Source: Allobosea sp. BH3
Lineage (GTDB): Bacteria > Pseudomonadota > Alphaproteobacteria > Rhizobiales > Beijerinckiaceae
Assembly (NCBI RefSeq): GCF_025499465.1
Contig: NZ_JAIMCA010000004.1
Span: 310,001-374,000, forward strand
DNA length: 64,000 nucleotides
Direction of reading: 5' to 3'
The translations under genes were made by a program, and so were the position numbers. Positions 41,184-49,881 of this stretch are shown in pieces. Under the pieces are notes generated by a model that saw only the letters and a list, made by a program, of their open reading frames with translations, was not told the DNA's origin and did not search any database. The first letter of the stretch is position 1; every line of letters starts with the position of its first letter.

Positions 41184-42196
41184 CACGCAACCTCGAGATT
41201 GATCGAACGGACCGGCGGATCGGCCTGGATACGGCGGTCGCGGCCCCGCCAGAGCATGACGGGGAGCTGGCCGGAGCCGCCATCGGCGAAAGTGACTTCC
41301 TGAGCGAGATCGCAGGAAAGCCCCGCTTCCGCAAACCAGCCGGCGATCTGCTGGCGCGAGAAACCGAGCCGGCGATGCGCATGCTCGGTGCGCAGGAATT
41401 CCATGTCGTGAGGCGCAAAATCGACGACGATCAGCCGTCCGCCCGGCGCCAGCATCGCTGCCGCCTCGCGCACCGCACGGCCGGGATCGTCGAGGAAGTG
41501 CAGCACCTGATGCACCACGACGAGATCGAAGGAGCCACGCGCGAAGGGCAGCGCATAGATGTCGCCTTGCCTGAGCTCGACGCGCGAGAGCCCGGCCTGC
41601 TCCAGATTGGCTCGCGCCACCGCCAGCATCGCATGGTTGGCGTCGACACCGACGGCACGGCCGAACCGGGGCGAGATCCGCTCCAGCATCCGGCCCGTGC
41701 CGGTGCCGAGATCGAGCATCGCGCCGTTCGTGCCCTCGCCCACCGCCGCCTCGACAGCGGCCTCGACGGCATGGTCCGGCACATGCAGCCCGCGCAGCCG
41801 GTCCCAATCGCGCGCCACGCTGGCGAAATAGCTCTGCGCGGCTTCCGCGCGGACAGCGCGCACGGCCGCGAGCCGCTCCCGGTCGGCAGCCAGCACCGGG
41901 TCCTTGAGGTCGAGCCAGGCTGCCAGCGAAGCGGCAAAGGCCCCGCCCGGCCCGGTTTCGTCGAGCCTGAAGAAGGCCCATGCCCCCTCGCGCGAGCGCC
42001 GGACGAGCCCGGCCTCGGCAAGCAGCTTGAGATGGCGGGAGATGCGCGGCTGCGACTGGCCGAGAATGTCGGTGAGGTCCGAGACCGAAAGCTCGCCCTC
42101 CGCGAGCAGCGCGAGAATGCGCAGCCGCGTCTCCTCGCCCGCGGCCCTTAAGGACGCGAGAAGCACCTCGGAGGAGAAGGTCGTCGGTTGCCGCAC
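41183..42196 (-). CDS. ArsR-family regulator fused to a SAM-dependent methyltransferase domain
   Basis: A 337-residue fusion. Residues about 5-90 are an ArsR winged helix (AGEETRLRILALLAEGELSV and QSQPRISRHLKLLAEAGLV). Residues about 130-300 are a class I methyltransferase fold (MLDLGTGTGRMLERI, QGDIYALPFARGSFDLVVV). It lacks the cysteine metal sites of ArsR itself. Placed first in an operon with metF and metH, it is likely a repressor sensing SAM or SAH. GTG 42196 is chosen because the upstream extension would run through the inverted repeat at 42223-42246. Confidence 0.9.
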   Translation of the reverse strand: MRQPTTFSSEVLLASLRAAGEETRLRILALLAEGELSVSDLTDILGQSQPRISRHLKLLAEAGLVRRSREGAWAFFRLDETGPGGAFAASLAAWLDLKDPVLAADRERLAAVRAVRAEAAQSYFASVARDWDRLRGLHVPDHAVEAAVEAAVGEGTNGAMLDLGTGTGRMLERISPRFGRAVGVDANHAMLAVARANLEQAGLSRVELRQGDIYALPFARGSFDLVVVHQVLHFLDDPGRAVREAAAMLAPGGRLIVVDFAPHDMEFLRTEHAHRRLGFSRQQIAGWFAEAGLSCDLAQEVTFADGGSGQLPVMLWRGRDRRIQADPPVRSINLEVA

Positions 42197-42222
42197 GCTC
42201 TCACACAGCCCGCACAAGGAAA

Positions 42223-42246
42223 GACATATAAAGATATGTTTATGTC
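42223..42246. promoter_or_regulatory. Inverted-repeat operator upstream of the methionine operon
   Basis: Nested perfect inverted repeats: GACATA (42223-42228) with TATGTC (42241-42246), and ACATAT (42224-42229) with ATATGT (42234-42239). The element is AT-rich in GC-rich DNA and lies 27 bases before the start of the ArsR-methyltransferase gene, a good place for autorepression of the regulator-metF-metH operon. Confidence 0.7.
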
Positions 42247-42646
42247 GAACGTCGCGTTCGCGCAAGCGGATTATCGTACGGCGAAGAGGACGGCGTCGCC
42301 AAAGCAGGCTCGGGCAGCGCGGGGTCCCTCATCCGGGGCTCCGCGCCACCTTCTCCTCTGGGAGAAGGAAAGAGGCGTCGCGGGTCTTTCATCAAACTTA
42401 TCCCCACCCGCCAATCCCGCCCTATCCTCTGCCCGTTCCATCCGACCGAGGGGGCTGTCGCGAGGCATCGTGCGGCCGGATGGGATTGCGGGTTTCGCGC
42501 CCGGGCCGTTGCGGGCCCTTCAGGTGCGGAGGTGCCGACTTCGTCAGGGCCGAACAGGCAGGCCCGTCCTCGCCGGACTTCGACGACGAAGCGGAACCCC
42601 CAGATACCCGTGCGCGGAGCCGAACGGCGCGAAGGTCGTCGCTGTT

Positions 42647-42675
42647 CGACATCGACATCGACATCGACATCGACA
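42647..42675. repeat. Tandem hexamer repeat (CGACAT)
   Basis: Four perfect CGACAT units followed by CGACA. In either coding direction it would give alternating Asp-Ile or Val-Asp; no gene is established here, so it is reported as a simple-sequence repeat that may vary in copy number. Confidence 0.9.
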
Positions 42676-42745
42676 ATCGGCACGCAGCCGTCGACTGCGA
42701 ACGCTGCAAGGCTCCGCGCATCCCCTCGGATACGCTTGAAGCCCG

Positions 42746-42777
42746 AAACCCCGCAGGCCCACGCCTGACGGGGCTTT
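42746..42777 (-). terminator. Candidate hairpin terminator downstream of cspA
   Basis: CCCCG-CAGGC, 4-base loop, GCCTG-A-CGGGG forms a strong stem about 120 bases after the cspA stop. On the minus strand it is followed by TTTCGG, a weak T-run, so termination is only possible. Confidence 0.4.
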
Positions 42778-42898
42778 CGGTGCGCCACCTGTCGGTCGTC
42801 TCCGGAAACGGAAGCGCCGGCGACCCCAGCCGCCGGCGCAGTTCTCTCAAGGGCCTGCCGCATCTGGCAAGCGATCCCCAGCCACAGAGAAAGAGATC

Positions 42899-43102
42899 TC
42901 AGATCAGTTTCAGATCGCCCGCAGCAGTCTTTCCGCGCTCGGTCTTCATCTCGAAAGAAATCTTCTGCCCTTCCGTCAGCGTCATCATACCGGCTTCCTT
43001 TACGGCAGTTATATGAACGAATACGTCCTTGCCGCCTTCCGCCGGTTGAATGAAGCCGTAACCTTTCTCAGTGTTGAACCACTTCACGGTCCCAGTCGCC
43101 AT
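42899..43102 (-). CDS. cspA: Cold-shock domain protein (CspA family)
   Basis: A 67-residue OB-fold RNA/DNA-binding protein acting as an RNA chaperone. ATGTVKWFNTEKGYGFIQP holds RNP1 (KGYGFI), and DVFVHITAV is RNP2. It ends KTAAGDLKLI. The start is ATG 43102 with AAGG upstream; the longer open frame from 43150 adds a non-conserved leader. Several csp paralogues are usual in this group, so the symbol marks the family only. Confidence 0.93.
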   Translation of the reverse strand: MATGTVKWFNTEKGYGFIQPAEGGKDVFVHITAVKEAGMMTLTEGQKISFEMKTERGKTAAGDLKLI

Positions 43103-43228
43103 AGCCACACCCTTCGAAGCCGCTCCGCTGGACAAGCCCTCGGAGCGCACAGGCCGCGCACATTAGAAGAATTGTACGAAAATCGTTCCTTGTCGAGATC
43201 AAACATCGGACTCTGCGCAACGGCCTAA

Positions 43229-45424
43229 TCAAGGTTTGGCCAGGCTGACCTTGACCATTACTGCCGCCCGGGAAGAACCCCCGAGATATATCTCGAACTG
43301 CCCGGGCTCGACGACATAAGCTCCCCTATCGTCATGAGCTCCCATCGCGGCCGCGGCGAGCCTGAAGCGAACGGTTTTCGTTTCGCCATTCCGTAACGTC
43401 ACTTTGGAGAAACTCTTCAGCTCTCGCAATGGCCGGGACCGGCCTGCGACGGGCTGGCGGATATAGAGCTGCACCACCTCCTGCCCGTCCCGCGGTCCGG
43501 AATTGCCGACATCGACCGAAACATCGACAGCCCCGTTCAGCGGCATCGAAGCAGCTGAGACACGCGGGCTGGAGTAGGTGAAGCGGCTATAGGACAACCC
43601 GTGGCCGAAGGGGTAGAGCGGCTCGTTCCGCTCGTCCATGTAGACCGACGAATAGCGCTCGCCCGGCCTCGCCGGCCGCCCGGTCGGCAGCCCGCCGTAA
43701 TAGACCGGGATCTGCCCAACAGAGCGCGGAAAGCTCATCGGCAGCCGGCCGGAAGGGTTGTAGCGCCCGGTCAGAATGTCGGCGATCGCCGCCCTCCCCT
43801 CCGTGCCGCCATGGAAGGTCTGCAGGATCGCGGAGACATGCTCGCTCGCCCAGCCGAGCACCAGCGGCCTCCCGGTCGCCAGCACCAACACGACGGGCTT
43901 GCCCGTAGCGACGAGCGCCTCCAGCAGTTCCTGCTGCACGCCGGGCAGGCCAAGCTTCGTGCGCGACGCCGCCTCGCCCATGAACTCGCAGTCCTCGCCC
44001 AGCATGGCAACGACGAGGTCGCTGGCGGCAGCGGCGCGAATGGCGGCCTCCCTGTCGGCGAACTCCGTGCCGCAATTCTTGGTCAAGGCCGGCTCGAAGG
44101 TGACGCTCACATCCTTCGGCAGCCGTTCGCGCAACGCGTCCGGCAGCGGCGTGATGGCGCGCCGGCCGAGACCGGCCGGGTCGGTCCAAACACGCTCGTC
44201 CTCCGGCACCGCCATGGCGCCGATCACCGCAACGGATTTCACCCCCTCGCGGATCGGCAGGATGTCGGCGTTCTTGAGCAAGATCGCGCCCTCGCGCGCC
44301 GCCTGCAGCGCGACCTCGCGAGCGGCCTCCGTCTGCATCAGCTTCGGGGCGGCAGCGGGATCGACATCGGGCCTGTCGAACAGGCCGAGATGGAACTTGA
44401 CGCGCAGCACACGCCGGACCGCCTCATCCACGGCCTTCACCGGCACGCGGCCGGCCCGCACCTCTGCGGCAAGGTGGTTGTGGTAGACGTCGCCCATCAT
44501 GTCCATGTCGATGCCGGCGAGCAGCGCCTTGCGCGCGGCTTCCGCATCGTCTCGGGCGATGCCGTGCAGCCGGAGCTCCGTGATCGACCCGAAATCGGAG
44601 GTGACGAAGCCGCGGAATCCCCATTTCCCGCGCAGCAAATCCGTGAGCATGCCGCGATGGGCCGTGGCCGGCACGCCGTTCAGCGTATTGAAGGCGGCCA
44701 TCGCCGTCATCGCACCGGCCTCGAACGAGGCCTTGAAAGGCGGCAAGTGAAGGTCGAAGAGCTGGCTCGTCGGAATCCAGGCCGTGTTGTAGTCGCGCCC
44801 GCCCTCGACCGCGCCATATCCGACGAAGTGCTTCGCGGTGGTCGCGACGCCGCCGCGCTGATAGCCCCGGGTGCGCGCCGCGGCGACGACGGAGCCCAGA
44901 TAGGCGTCCTCCCCCGCCCCCTCCAGCGTCCGGCCCCAGCGCGGATCGCGGGAGATGTCGACCATCGGCGCGAAGGTCCAGTTGACGCCGGCGGCGGAGG
45001 CCTCGCGCCCCGTCCAATAGGCGGCCTTTTCGATCAGCTCCGGATTCCAGCTTGAAGCCTGGCCGAGCGGCAGCGGGAAATAGGTCGAGAAACCATGGAC
45101 GGCATCGAGCCCGATGATGAGCGGAATCCTGAGGCGGCTCTCGCGCACCGCCTTCTGCACGGCGAGGATCTCGGCCGGCACGACGAAGTTCATCACGGCA
45201 CCCATGGCGCCGCTGCGGACCTGCTCGACATCGAAGCCCTCGCCGCGCCCGGAGAGATGAAGCTGCCCGACCTTCTCCTCCAGCGTCATGCGCCGGAGCA
45301 GAGCGTCGATCCGCCGCTCGATGCCTTGCGCCTCCCGCCCGGTCTTCCAGGAGACGGCCTGCTGAGCCGATGCGGCCGTGGCCAGGCATAACAGGAGGAA
45401 GGCAGCGACGAGCCGCAGAGCCAT
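43229..45424 (-). CDS. bglX: Periplasmic beta-glucosidase, glycoside hydrolase family 3
   Basis: Exported GH3 enzyme of 731 residues that removes terminal beta-glucosyl residues. A signal peptide (MALRLVAAFLLLCLATAASA) starts at ATG 45424. The N-terminal GH3 barrel has VGQLHLSGRG, and the nucleophile Asp is near residue 277 in GFVTSDFGSITEL. The C-terminal GH3 domain and a fibronectin III-like end (DVSVDVGNSGPRDGQEVVQL) follow. It is divergent from the YitT gene at 45552. Confidence 0.94.
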   Translation of the reverse strand: MALRLVAAFLLLCLATAASAQQAVSWKTGREAQGIERRIDALLRRMTLEEKVGQLHLSGRGEGFDVEQVRSGAMGAVMNFVVPAEILAVQKAVRESRLRIPLIIGLDAVHGFSTYFPLPLGQASSWNPELIEKAAYWTGREASAAGVNWTFAPMVDISRDPRWGRTLEGAGEDAYLGSVVAAARTRGYQRGGVATTAKHFVGYGAVEGGRDYNTAWIPTSQLFDLHLPPFKASFEAGAMTAMAAFNTLNGVPATAHRGMLTDLLRGKWGFRGFVTSDFGSITELRLHGIARDDAEAARKALLAGIDMDMMGDVYHNHLAAEVRAGRVPVKAVDEAVRRVLRVKFHLGLFDRPDVDPAAAPKLMQTEAAREVALQAAREGAILLKNADILPIREGVKSVAVIGAMAVPEDERVWTDPAGLGRRAITPLPDALRERLPKDVSVTFEPALTKNCGTEFADREAAIRAAAASDLVVAMLGEDCEFMGEAASRTKLGLPGVQQELLEALVATGKPVVLVLATGRPLVLGWASEHVSAILQTFHGGTEGRAAIADILTGRYNPSGRLPMSFPRSVGQIPVYYGGLPTGRPARPGERYSSVYMDERNEPLYPFGHGLSYSRFTYSSPRVSAASMPLNGAVDVSVDVGNSGPRDGQEVVQLYIRQPVAGRSRPLRELKSFSKVTLRNGETKTVRFRLAAAAMGAHDDRGAYVVEPGQFEIYLGGSSRAAVMVKVSLAKP

Positions 45425-45551
45425 GCGAGACGATCTCCCTATCGCCACGCAAGGCAGCGCAGCCGAACAGGAACGCCTGACTGGCTCAACCGTTGCATGC
45501 CACTGGCGCAGAATGCCGCCAGCCGATACAGGCCTAGGGTCTGAACTCATC

Positions 45552-46175
45552 ATGTCACACACCGCCAGCGTACCGATGCCGCAGAAGCACCGCCTCTATG
45601 AGGACCTCCTCGCTTTGCCGCTGGGCACGCTGATGATCTCGATCGGCGTCGTGCTTTTTGCCAAGGCGACAGTGCTGACCGGCGGGGTAGCGGGGCTGGC
45701 CCTGCTGCTGCAATTCGCCACCGGCACGGAATTCAGCATCCTGTTCTTCGTGCTCAACCTGCCCTTCTACTGGCTGGCTGCGGTCCGCATGGGCTGGGGC
45801 TTCACGCTGCGCACCGTCGCAGCGGTGGCCCTGATCTCGTTCTTCGTCTGGGCGACGCCGAACTGGCTCAGCATCGAGGCGATCTCTCCGCTCTATGCGG
45901 CGATCGCCGGCGGCTGCGCCATGGGGCTCGGCCTGCTCGCGCTGGCGCGTCACCGCACCGCCATCGGCGGCCTCAACATCCTCGCGCTCTATCTGCAGGA
46001 GCGGCATGGCCTACGGGCCGGCTGGGTCCAGCTTGCGGTCGACGCCGCGATCTTCGCCGCCGCGATCTTCGTCCTGCCGCTCGACAAGGTGGCGATGTCG
46101 GCGGTCGGCACGCTGGTGATCAACGCCATCCTGGCGATGAACCACAAGCCCGGCCGCTACATGGCGGTGTCCTGA
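45552..46175 (+). CDS. YitT-family membrane protein
   Basis: A 207-residue inner-membrane protein with five or six hydrophobic spans: LGTLMISIGVVLFAKATVLT, GVAGLALLLQF, FSILFFVLNLPFYWLAAV, and further spans to the end. The TGGVAGLALLL and HRTAIGGLNILALYLQ motifs are typical of the YitT/DUF161 family. Transport or sensory role is unknown. ATG 45552 is the first good start; upstream frame overlaps the divergent bglX. Confidence 0.88.
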   Translation: MSHTASVPMPQKHRLYEDLLALPLGTLMISIGVVLFAKATVLTGGVAGLALLLQFATGTEFSILFFVLNLPFYWLAAVRMGWGFTLRTVAAVALISFFVWATPNWLSIEAISPLYAAIAGGCAMGLGLLALARHRTAIGGLNILALYLQERHGLRAGWVQLAVDAAIFAAAIFVLPLDKVAMSAVGTLVINAILAMNHKPGRYMAVS

Positions 46176-46299
46176 GCTTCACTGCCCGGGAATGACGGCC
46201 GCGTCACGCTGACAGTTGCGCCTCGCCTTTCGTCATGCGAGTCAGCCCCTTGAGGAAACGACCGGACGTAAACGGCGAGACGAGCGGCGAGTACGAGAC

Positions 46300-47472
46300 A
46301 TGGCCCAGCCCCTGACCATCGAAGACCTGCGTGTTCTGGCGAAGCGCCGCGTCCCGCGCATGTTCTACGACTATGCCGATTCAGGCGCCTGGACCGAGGG
46401 CACCTATCGCGCCAACGAGGCAGACTTCGCCAAGGTGAAGCTGCGCCAGCGTGTCGCCGTCGACATGACGAACCGCTCGCTGGCCTCGGAGATGATCGGC
46501 CAGCCGGTCTCGATGCCCGTCGCGCTCGCCCCGACGGGGATGACCGGCATGCAGCACGCCGATGGCGAGATCCTCGCGGCCAAGGCCGCCGCCAGGGCCG
46601 GCGTGCCTTTCACGCTTTCGACCATGAGCATCTGCTCGATCGAGGACGTGGCGAACCACACCCAGGCACCGTTCTGGTTCCAGCTCTATGTGATGAAGGA
46701 CCGGGACTTCATCTCCCGCCTGATCCAGCGCGCCAAGAAGGCAGGCTGCTCGGCTCTGGTGCTGACGCTTGACCTGCAGGTCCTTGGCCAGCGCCACAAG
46801 GACATCCGCAACGGCCTCTCCGCTCCGCCGAAGCCGACGCTCGCCAACCTGATCAACCTCGCCTTCAAGCCCCGCTGGTGCCTGAAGATGCTGGACACGC
46901 CGCGCCGGCATTTCGGCAACATCGTCGGCCATGTCACCGGTGTCGCCGACATGTCCTCGCTCTCCAACTGGACCGCCAGCCAGTTCGACCCGCAGCTGAA
47001 CTGGGACGACATCAAGTGGATCAAGGACCAGTGGGGCGGCAAGCTGATCCTGAAGGGCATCCTCGATCCCGAGGATGCCGAGATGGCCGCCAGGAGCGGC
47101 GCTGACGCGCTGATCGTCTCCAACCATGGTGGGCGACAGCTCGACGGCGCCCTCTCCTCGATCGAGGCCCTGCCGGGCATCGTCGACCAGGTCGGCAGCC
47201 GCATCGAGGTGCTGTTCGACGGCGGCATCCGCTCGGGGCAGGACGTGCTGAAAGCGGTTGCCCTCGGAGCGAAAGGCACCTTCATCGGCCGCGCCTTCCT
47301 CTACGGGCTCGGCGCCATGGGCGAACAGGGTGTCACCGCCACGCTCGACATCATCCGCAAGGAACTCGACGTCACCATGGCGCTGTGCGGCCTGCGCGAC
47401 ATCAAGGATGTCGACGAGCGCATCCTCGTCGGCGGCCGCGCAGGCGCGATCAAGCGGCTGACTGCAGTCTGA
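46300..47472 (+). CDS. lldD: FMN-dependent alpha-hydroxy-acid dehydrogenase (L-lactate dehydrogenase-like)
   Basis: TIM-barrel flavoenzyme of 390 residues oxidising L-lactate or a similar 2-hydroxy acid to the keto acid. Family motifs: RRVPRMFYDYADSGAWTE, ALAPTGMTGMQHADGE, QLYVMKDRDF, and the active-site SNHGGRQLDGA with catalytic His near residue 275, then FDGGIRSGQDVLKAVALGAK. The symbol is by closest known enzyme; the exact substrate is not certain. A decayed fragment of a similar gene lies at 49882-50072. Confidence 0.9.
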   Translation: MAQPLTIEDLRVLAKRRVPRMFYDYADSGAWTEGTYRANEADFAKVKLRQRVAVDMTNRSLASEMIGQPVSMPVALAPTGMTGMQHADGEILAAKAAARAGVPFTLSTMSICSIEDVANHTQAPFWFQLYVMKDRDFISRLIQRAKKAGCSALVLTLDLQVLGQRHKDIRNGLSAPPKPTLANLINLAFKPRWCLKMLDTPRRHFGNIVGHVTGVADMSSLSNWTASQFDPQLNWDDIKWIKDQWGGKLILKGILDPEDAEMAARSGADALIVSNHGGRQLDGALSSIEALPGIVDQVGSRIEVLFDGGIRSGQDVLKAVALGAKGTFIGRAFLYGLGAMGEQGVTATLDIIRKELDVTMALCGLRDIKDVDERILVGGRAGAIKRLTAV

Positions 47473-47496
47473 GTTTCACCGCGGAAGAAGCCTGAG

Positions 47497-47709
47497 ATGA
47501 CCGAGCCGCAGATCAAGGGCCCCGCATCGTACTTCCCCTCCATCGAGAAGAAGTACGGCCGCCCGATCGCCGAATGGAAAGCTCTGGTGCGCGCCCGTTG
47601 TCCCGCGAAGCACATGGAGCTCGTGGCGTTCCTCAAGGCCGAGCACGGCATGGGCCATGGGCACGCCAACGCCATCGTTACCCATACCCTCGCCGAGGAC
47701 GCGAAGTAA
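47497..47709 (+). CDS. DUF4287 domain protein
   Basis: A 70-residue protein with the DUF4287 pattern (GPASYFPSIEKKYGRPIAEW, then KHMELVAFLKAEHGMGHGHA NAIV, given here in parts). Its function is unknown. ATG 47497 is preceded by AAGAAG. It follows lldD after 24 bases and ends before a strong bidirectional terminator, so it is likely co-transcribed with lldD. Confidence 0.9.
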   Translation: MTEPQIKGPASYFPSIEKKYGRPIAEWKALVRARCPAKHMELVAFLKAEHGMGHGHANAIVTHTLAEDAK

Positions 47710-47741
47710 CCGGCTCCGGCCAGGCCGCGCAGCAAGACAAA

Positions 47742-47776
47742 AGAAGGCCCGGCGGATCGCATCCGCCGGGCCTTCT
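47742..47776. terminator. Bidirectional rho-independent terminator
   Basis: A perfect 16-bp stem (47742-47757 with 47761-47776) and 3-base loop lies between the convergent DUF4287 gene and the binding-protein gene at 47832. The minus-strand side ends in TTCTTTTG, the plus-strand side in TCTGCATTT. Confidence 0.88.
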
Positions 47777-47831
47777 GCATTTCAGAAGAGAACCCCGCCT
47801 CGCGATCAGACGCGAGGCGGGCAGCTCACGC

Positions 47832-49619
47832 TCAGGCGCGATACCAGGATGCGAGGTTCCAGGTGTCCACATCCCAGCCCGAATGGTCGATCGACAGGCT
47901 GTTCGCCGCAGCGACGACCTTCTTGCGCGACAGGAGCGGCAGGATGACGTTGGCCTCGCAGAAGATCTCGTTGACCTTGATCAGCAGCGCGGCGCGCTTG
48001 GCCGGGTCGAGTTCCTTCTGCGCAGCCCGGTAGGCCTCATCGGCAGCTGGGTCCGTGTAGCGGGAGACGTTGCGGCCGAGCCACTTGTTCTCCTTGTTGG
48101 CGATCTCCCAGGAGACGAACTGGTTGAGCAGGCGCTCCGGATCGGGCTGCGGCTGCGTCGTCGTATACATCTCGATGTCGGTGTAGAGCTTGGTGTAGGT
48201 GTCGGGGTTCGCGACGTCCGACGAGAAGAACACCGAGGCCGTGACCGACTTCAGCTCGATATCGATGCCGGCGCGGCCGCAGGCTTGCTTGACGATGGCC
48301 TGGACCTTCTGGCGCGGAGCGTTGATCGAGGTCTGGTAGACGTATTTGAGCTTCTTGCCGTCCTTCTCGCGGATGCCGTCCGAGCCCTTCTTCCAGCCGG
48401 CGTCGTCGAGGATCTTGTTCGCCTTCTCGATATTGAACTCGTATGCCAGCTTCTGCGACTTGAACTGCTTGGGCTCGTTGACGAAGCTCGCGGTCGCGGC
48501 GCCGCCACGGCCATAGATGAACTTCTGGATCGAGTCGCGGTCGATCAGCAGGTTGATCGCCTGGCGCACGGCCGGATCCGACAGCGTCGGGTGCTTAGTC
48601 TTGATGCTCGAGCGCTCGCCGTCGACCTCGGTCCACGGATCGGTCGTGTTCAGCGTGATGAACTCGATGTCGCCGGCGGAAGCAGCGCTGATGCGGCCAC
48701 GGCCGCCGGTCTCCATGCGCTTGAGGACCTCGTCCTCGACCAGCGTGTCCCAGGCGTAGTCGTATTCGCCGGTCTGCAGCACGGCGCGCGCCGCCGAAAC
48801 TGCGTCACCACCGCCCTTGATCTCGAAGGTGTCGAAATGCGGCCGGTTGGCGACGTGATAGGCCTCGTTGCGGGTGGCCGTGAGGATGTCACCCGGCTTG
48901 AAGTCACCGAACTTGTAGGGGCCGGTGCCGACCGGCTTGAGGTTGACCGGGTTCTCGCGCGACTTGGCGCCCTTGAACTCGGCGAAGAGATGCTTGGGGA
49001 TCACCATGCCGGCGACGCCGACGAAGGGATCCGCCCAGAACGGCGTCGGCTTGGCGAAGATAACCTTGACGGTCAGGTCATCGACCTTCTCGACCTTGAT
49101 GTCCTTGTAAGCGCCCGAGGTGTAGGCGGCGGTCGCCGGATCGGCGGCATATTCCCAGGTGAAGACGACATCGTCGGCGGTGAACGGCTTGCCGTCATGC
49201 CACTTCACACCCGGCTTCAGCTTCCAGGTGACGGTCGTGCCGTCCTCCGAGAGGCCGCCATTGGCCTTAGTGGGCACCTCGGCGGCGAGCTGCGGGATCA
49301 GGTTGCCTTCCTTGTCCCAGCCGGCAAGCGGCTCGTAGAACACGCGCGATGCGATCTGGTCCTTGGTGCCGGAGGCGAAATGCGGGTTCAGCAACGTCGG
49401 GGCCTGCCACAGCAGCATCTTCAGCGGGCCGCCGCCGCCGGCCTTGGTCGGCTTGTACTCGAGCGTGGCGTTTGCCATCGCCACATCGTTCCAGGCGAGG
49501 ATCTGGCTCGCGATCGGCGCGGTAATTCCTACTGCCGCCAGCCTCTGGATGAAAGAACGGCGCGACATCTGCCCGTCCTTCACGCCCTGAACCATATCCT
49601 GAATTTGCCGGCTATTCAT
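47832..49619 (-). CDS. Peptide/nickel-type ABC substrate-binding protein, Tat-exported
   Basis: Periplasmic SBP_bac_5 protein of 595 residues. A twin-arginine signal (MSRRSFIQRLAAVGITAPIA, residues 18-37) points to Tat export. The body shows the DppA/OppA-like PQLAAEVPTKANGG, VTWKLKPGVKWHDGKPFTAD, GTGPYKFGDFKPGD and SDPAVRQAINLLIDRDSI. No permease or ATPase gene lies nearby. ATG 49619 follows AAGGTG. The ligand is unknown. Confidence 0.93.
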   Translation of the reverse strand: MNSRQIQDMVQGVKDGQMSRRSFIQRLAAVGITAPIASQILAWNDVAMANATLEYKPTKAGGGGPLKMLLWQAPTLLNPHFASGTKDQIASRVFYEPLAGWDKEGNLIPQLAAEVPTKANGGLSEDGTTVTWKLKPGVKWHDGKPFTADDVVFTWEYAADPATAAYTSGAYKDIKVEKVDDLTVKVIFAKPTPFWADPFVGVAGMVIPKHLFAEFKGAKSRENPVNLKPVGTGPYKFGDFKPGDILTATRNEAYHVANRPHFDTFEIKGGGDAVSAARAVLQTGEYDYAWDTLVEDEVLKRMETGGRGRISAASAGDIEFITLNTTDPWTEVDGERSSIKTKHPTLSDPAVRQAINLLIDRDSIQKFIYGRGGAATASFVNEPKQFKSQKLAYEFNIEKANKILDDAGWKKGSDGIREKDGKKLKYVYQTSINAPRQKVQAIVKQACGRAGIDIELKSVTASVFFSSDVANPDTYTKLYTDIEMYTTTQPQPDPERLLNQFVSWEIANKENKWLGRNVSRYTDPAADEAYRAAQKELDPAKRAALLIKVNEIFCEANVILPLLSRKKVVAAANSLSIDHSGWDVDTWNLASWYRA

Positions 49620-49764
49620 AACACACCTTCGCAGTACAGCACTCAACGCCCACAACAGGGCGTCAAGACTCACATAAATTTCGTCAAAGCTACAGCATTA
49701 CTATGCCGCAACCGCGAGACACCCATAGGGGCTCCGCCTTAAGCCCCTCTTAAGGGGATCGGTC

Positions 49765-49800
49765 AAAGCGGCGCATCTTTGACCAGAATGGCGCCGCTTT
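49765..49800. repeat. Inverted repeat upstream of the binding-protein gene
   Basis: AAAGCGGCGC (49765-49774) and GCGCCGCTTT (49791-49800) are perfect 10-bp complements around a 16-base loop. A second small palindrome CCTTAAG/CTTAAGG lies at 49737-49755. Both are in the 620-base spacer before the gene at 50238; function unknown. Confidence 0.7.
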
Positions 49801-49881
49801 AGCCACCCCGCGCAACGCATGCCGCGCGTGCGCCGGCACAGCGGAAAAGCCCCGCGACCCAGTGCCGCGGGGTCAGAAACG

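Larger units (their letters stand above)
42266..42898. other. Gene-free stretch between the methionine operon and cspA
   Basis: About 630 bases with no gene I can support. It contains a GCTCCGCGCCACCTTCTCC-type repeat fragment (about 42334-42375), a short tandem hexamer repeat at 42647-42675 and a hairpin at 42746-42777. A 207-codon minus frame (42240-42863) spans it, but it has low-complexity Arg/Pro-rich composition and crosses the operator at one end, so I treat it as non-coding. Confidence 0.6.

Noticed and set aside
42647..42675. Short direct repeats considered as a CRISPR array
   Set aside because: The unit is a 6-base tandem repeat without spacers; there are no cas genes in the window.
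42240..42863. A 207-codon minus-strand frame containing a Val-Asp run
   Set aside because: It includes the operator of the methionine operon and a simple hexamer repeat, has no ribosome site that I can see, and reads as low-complexity Arg/Pro-rich sequence.
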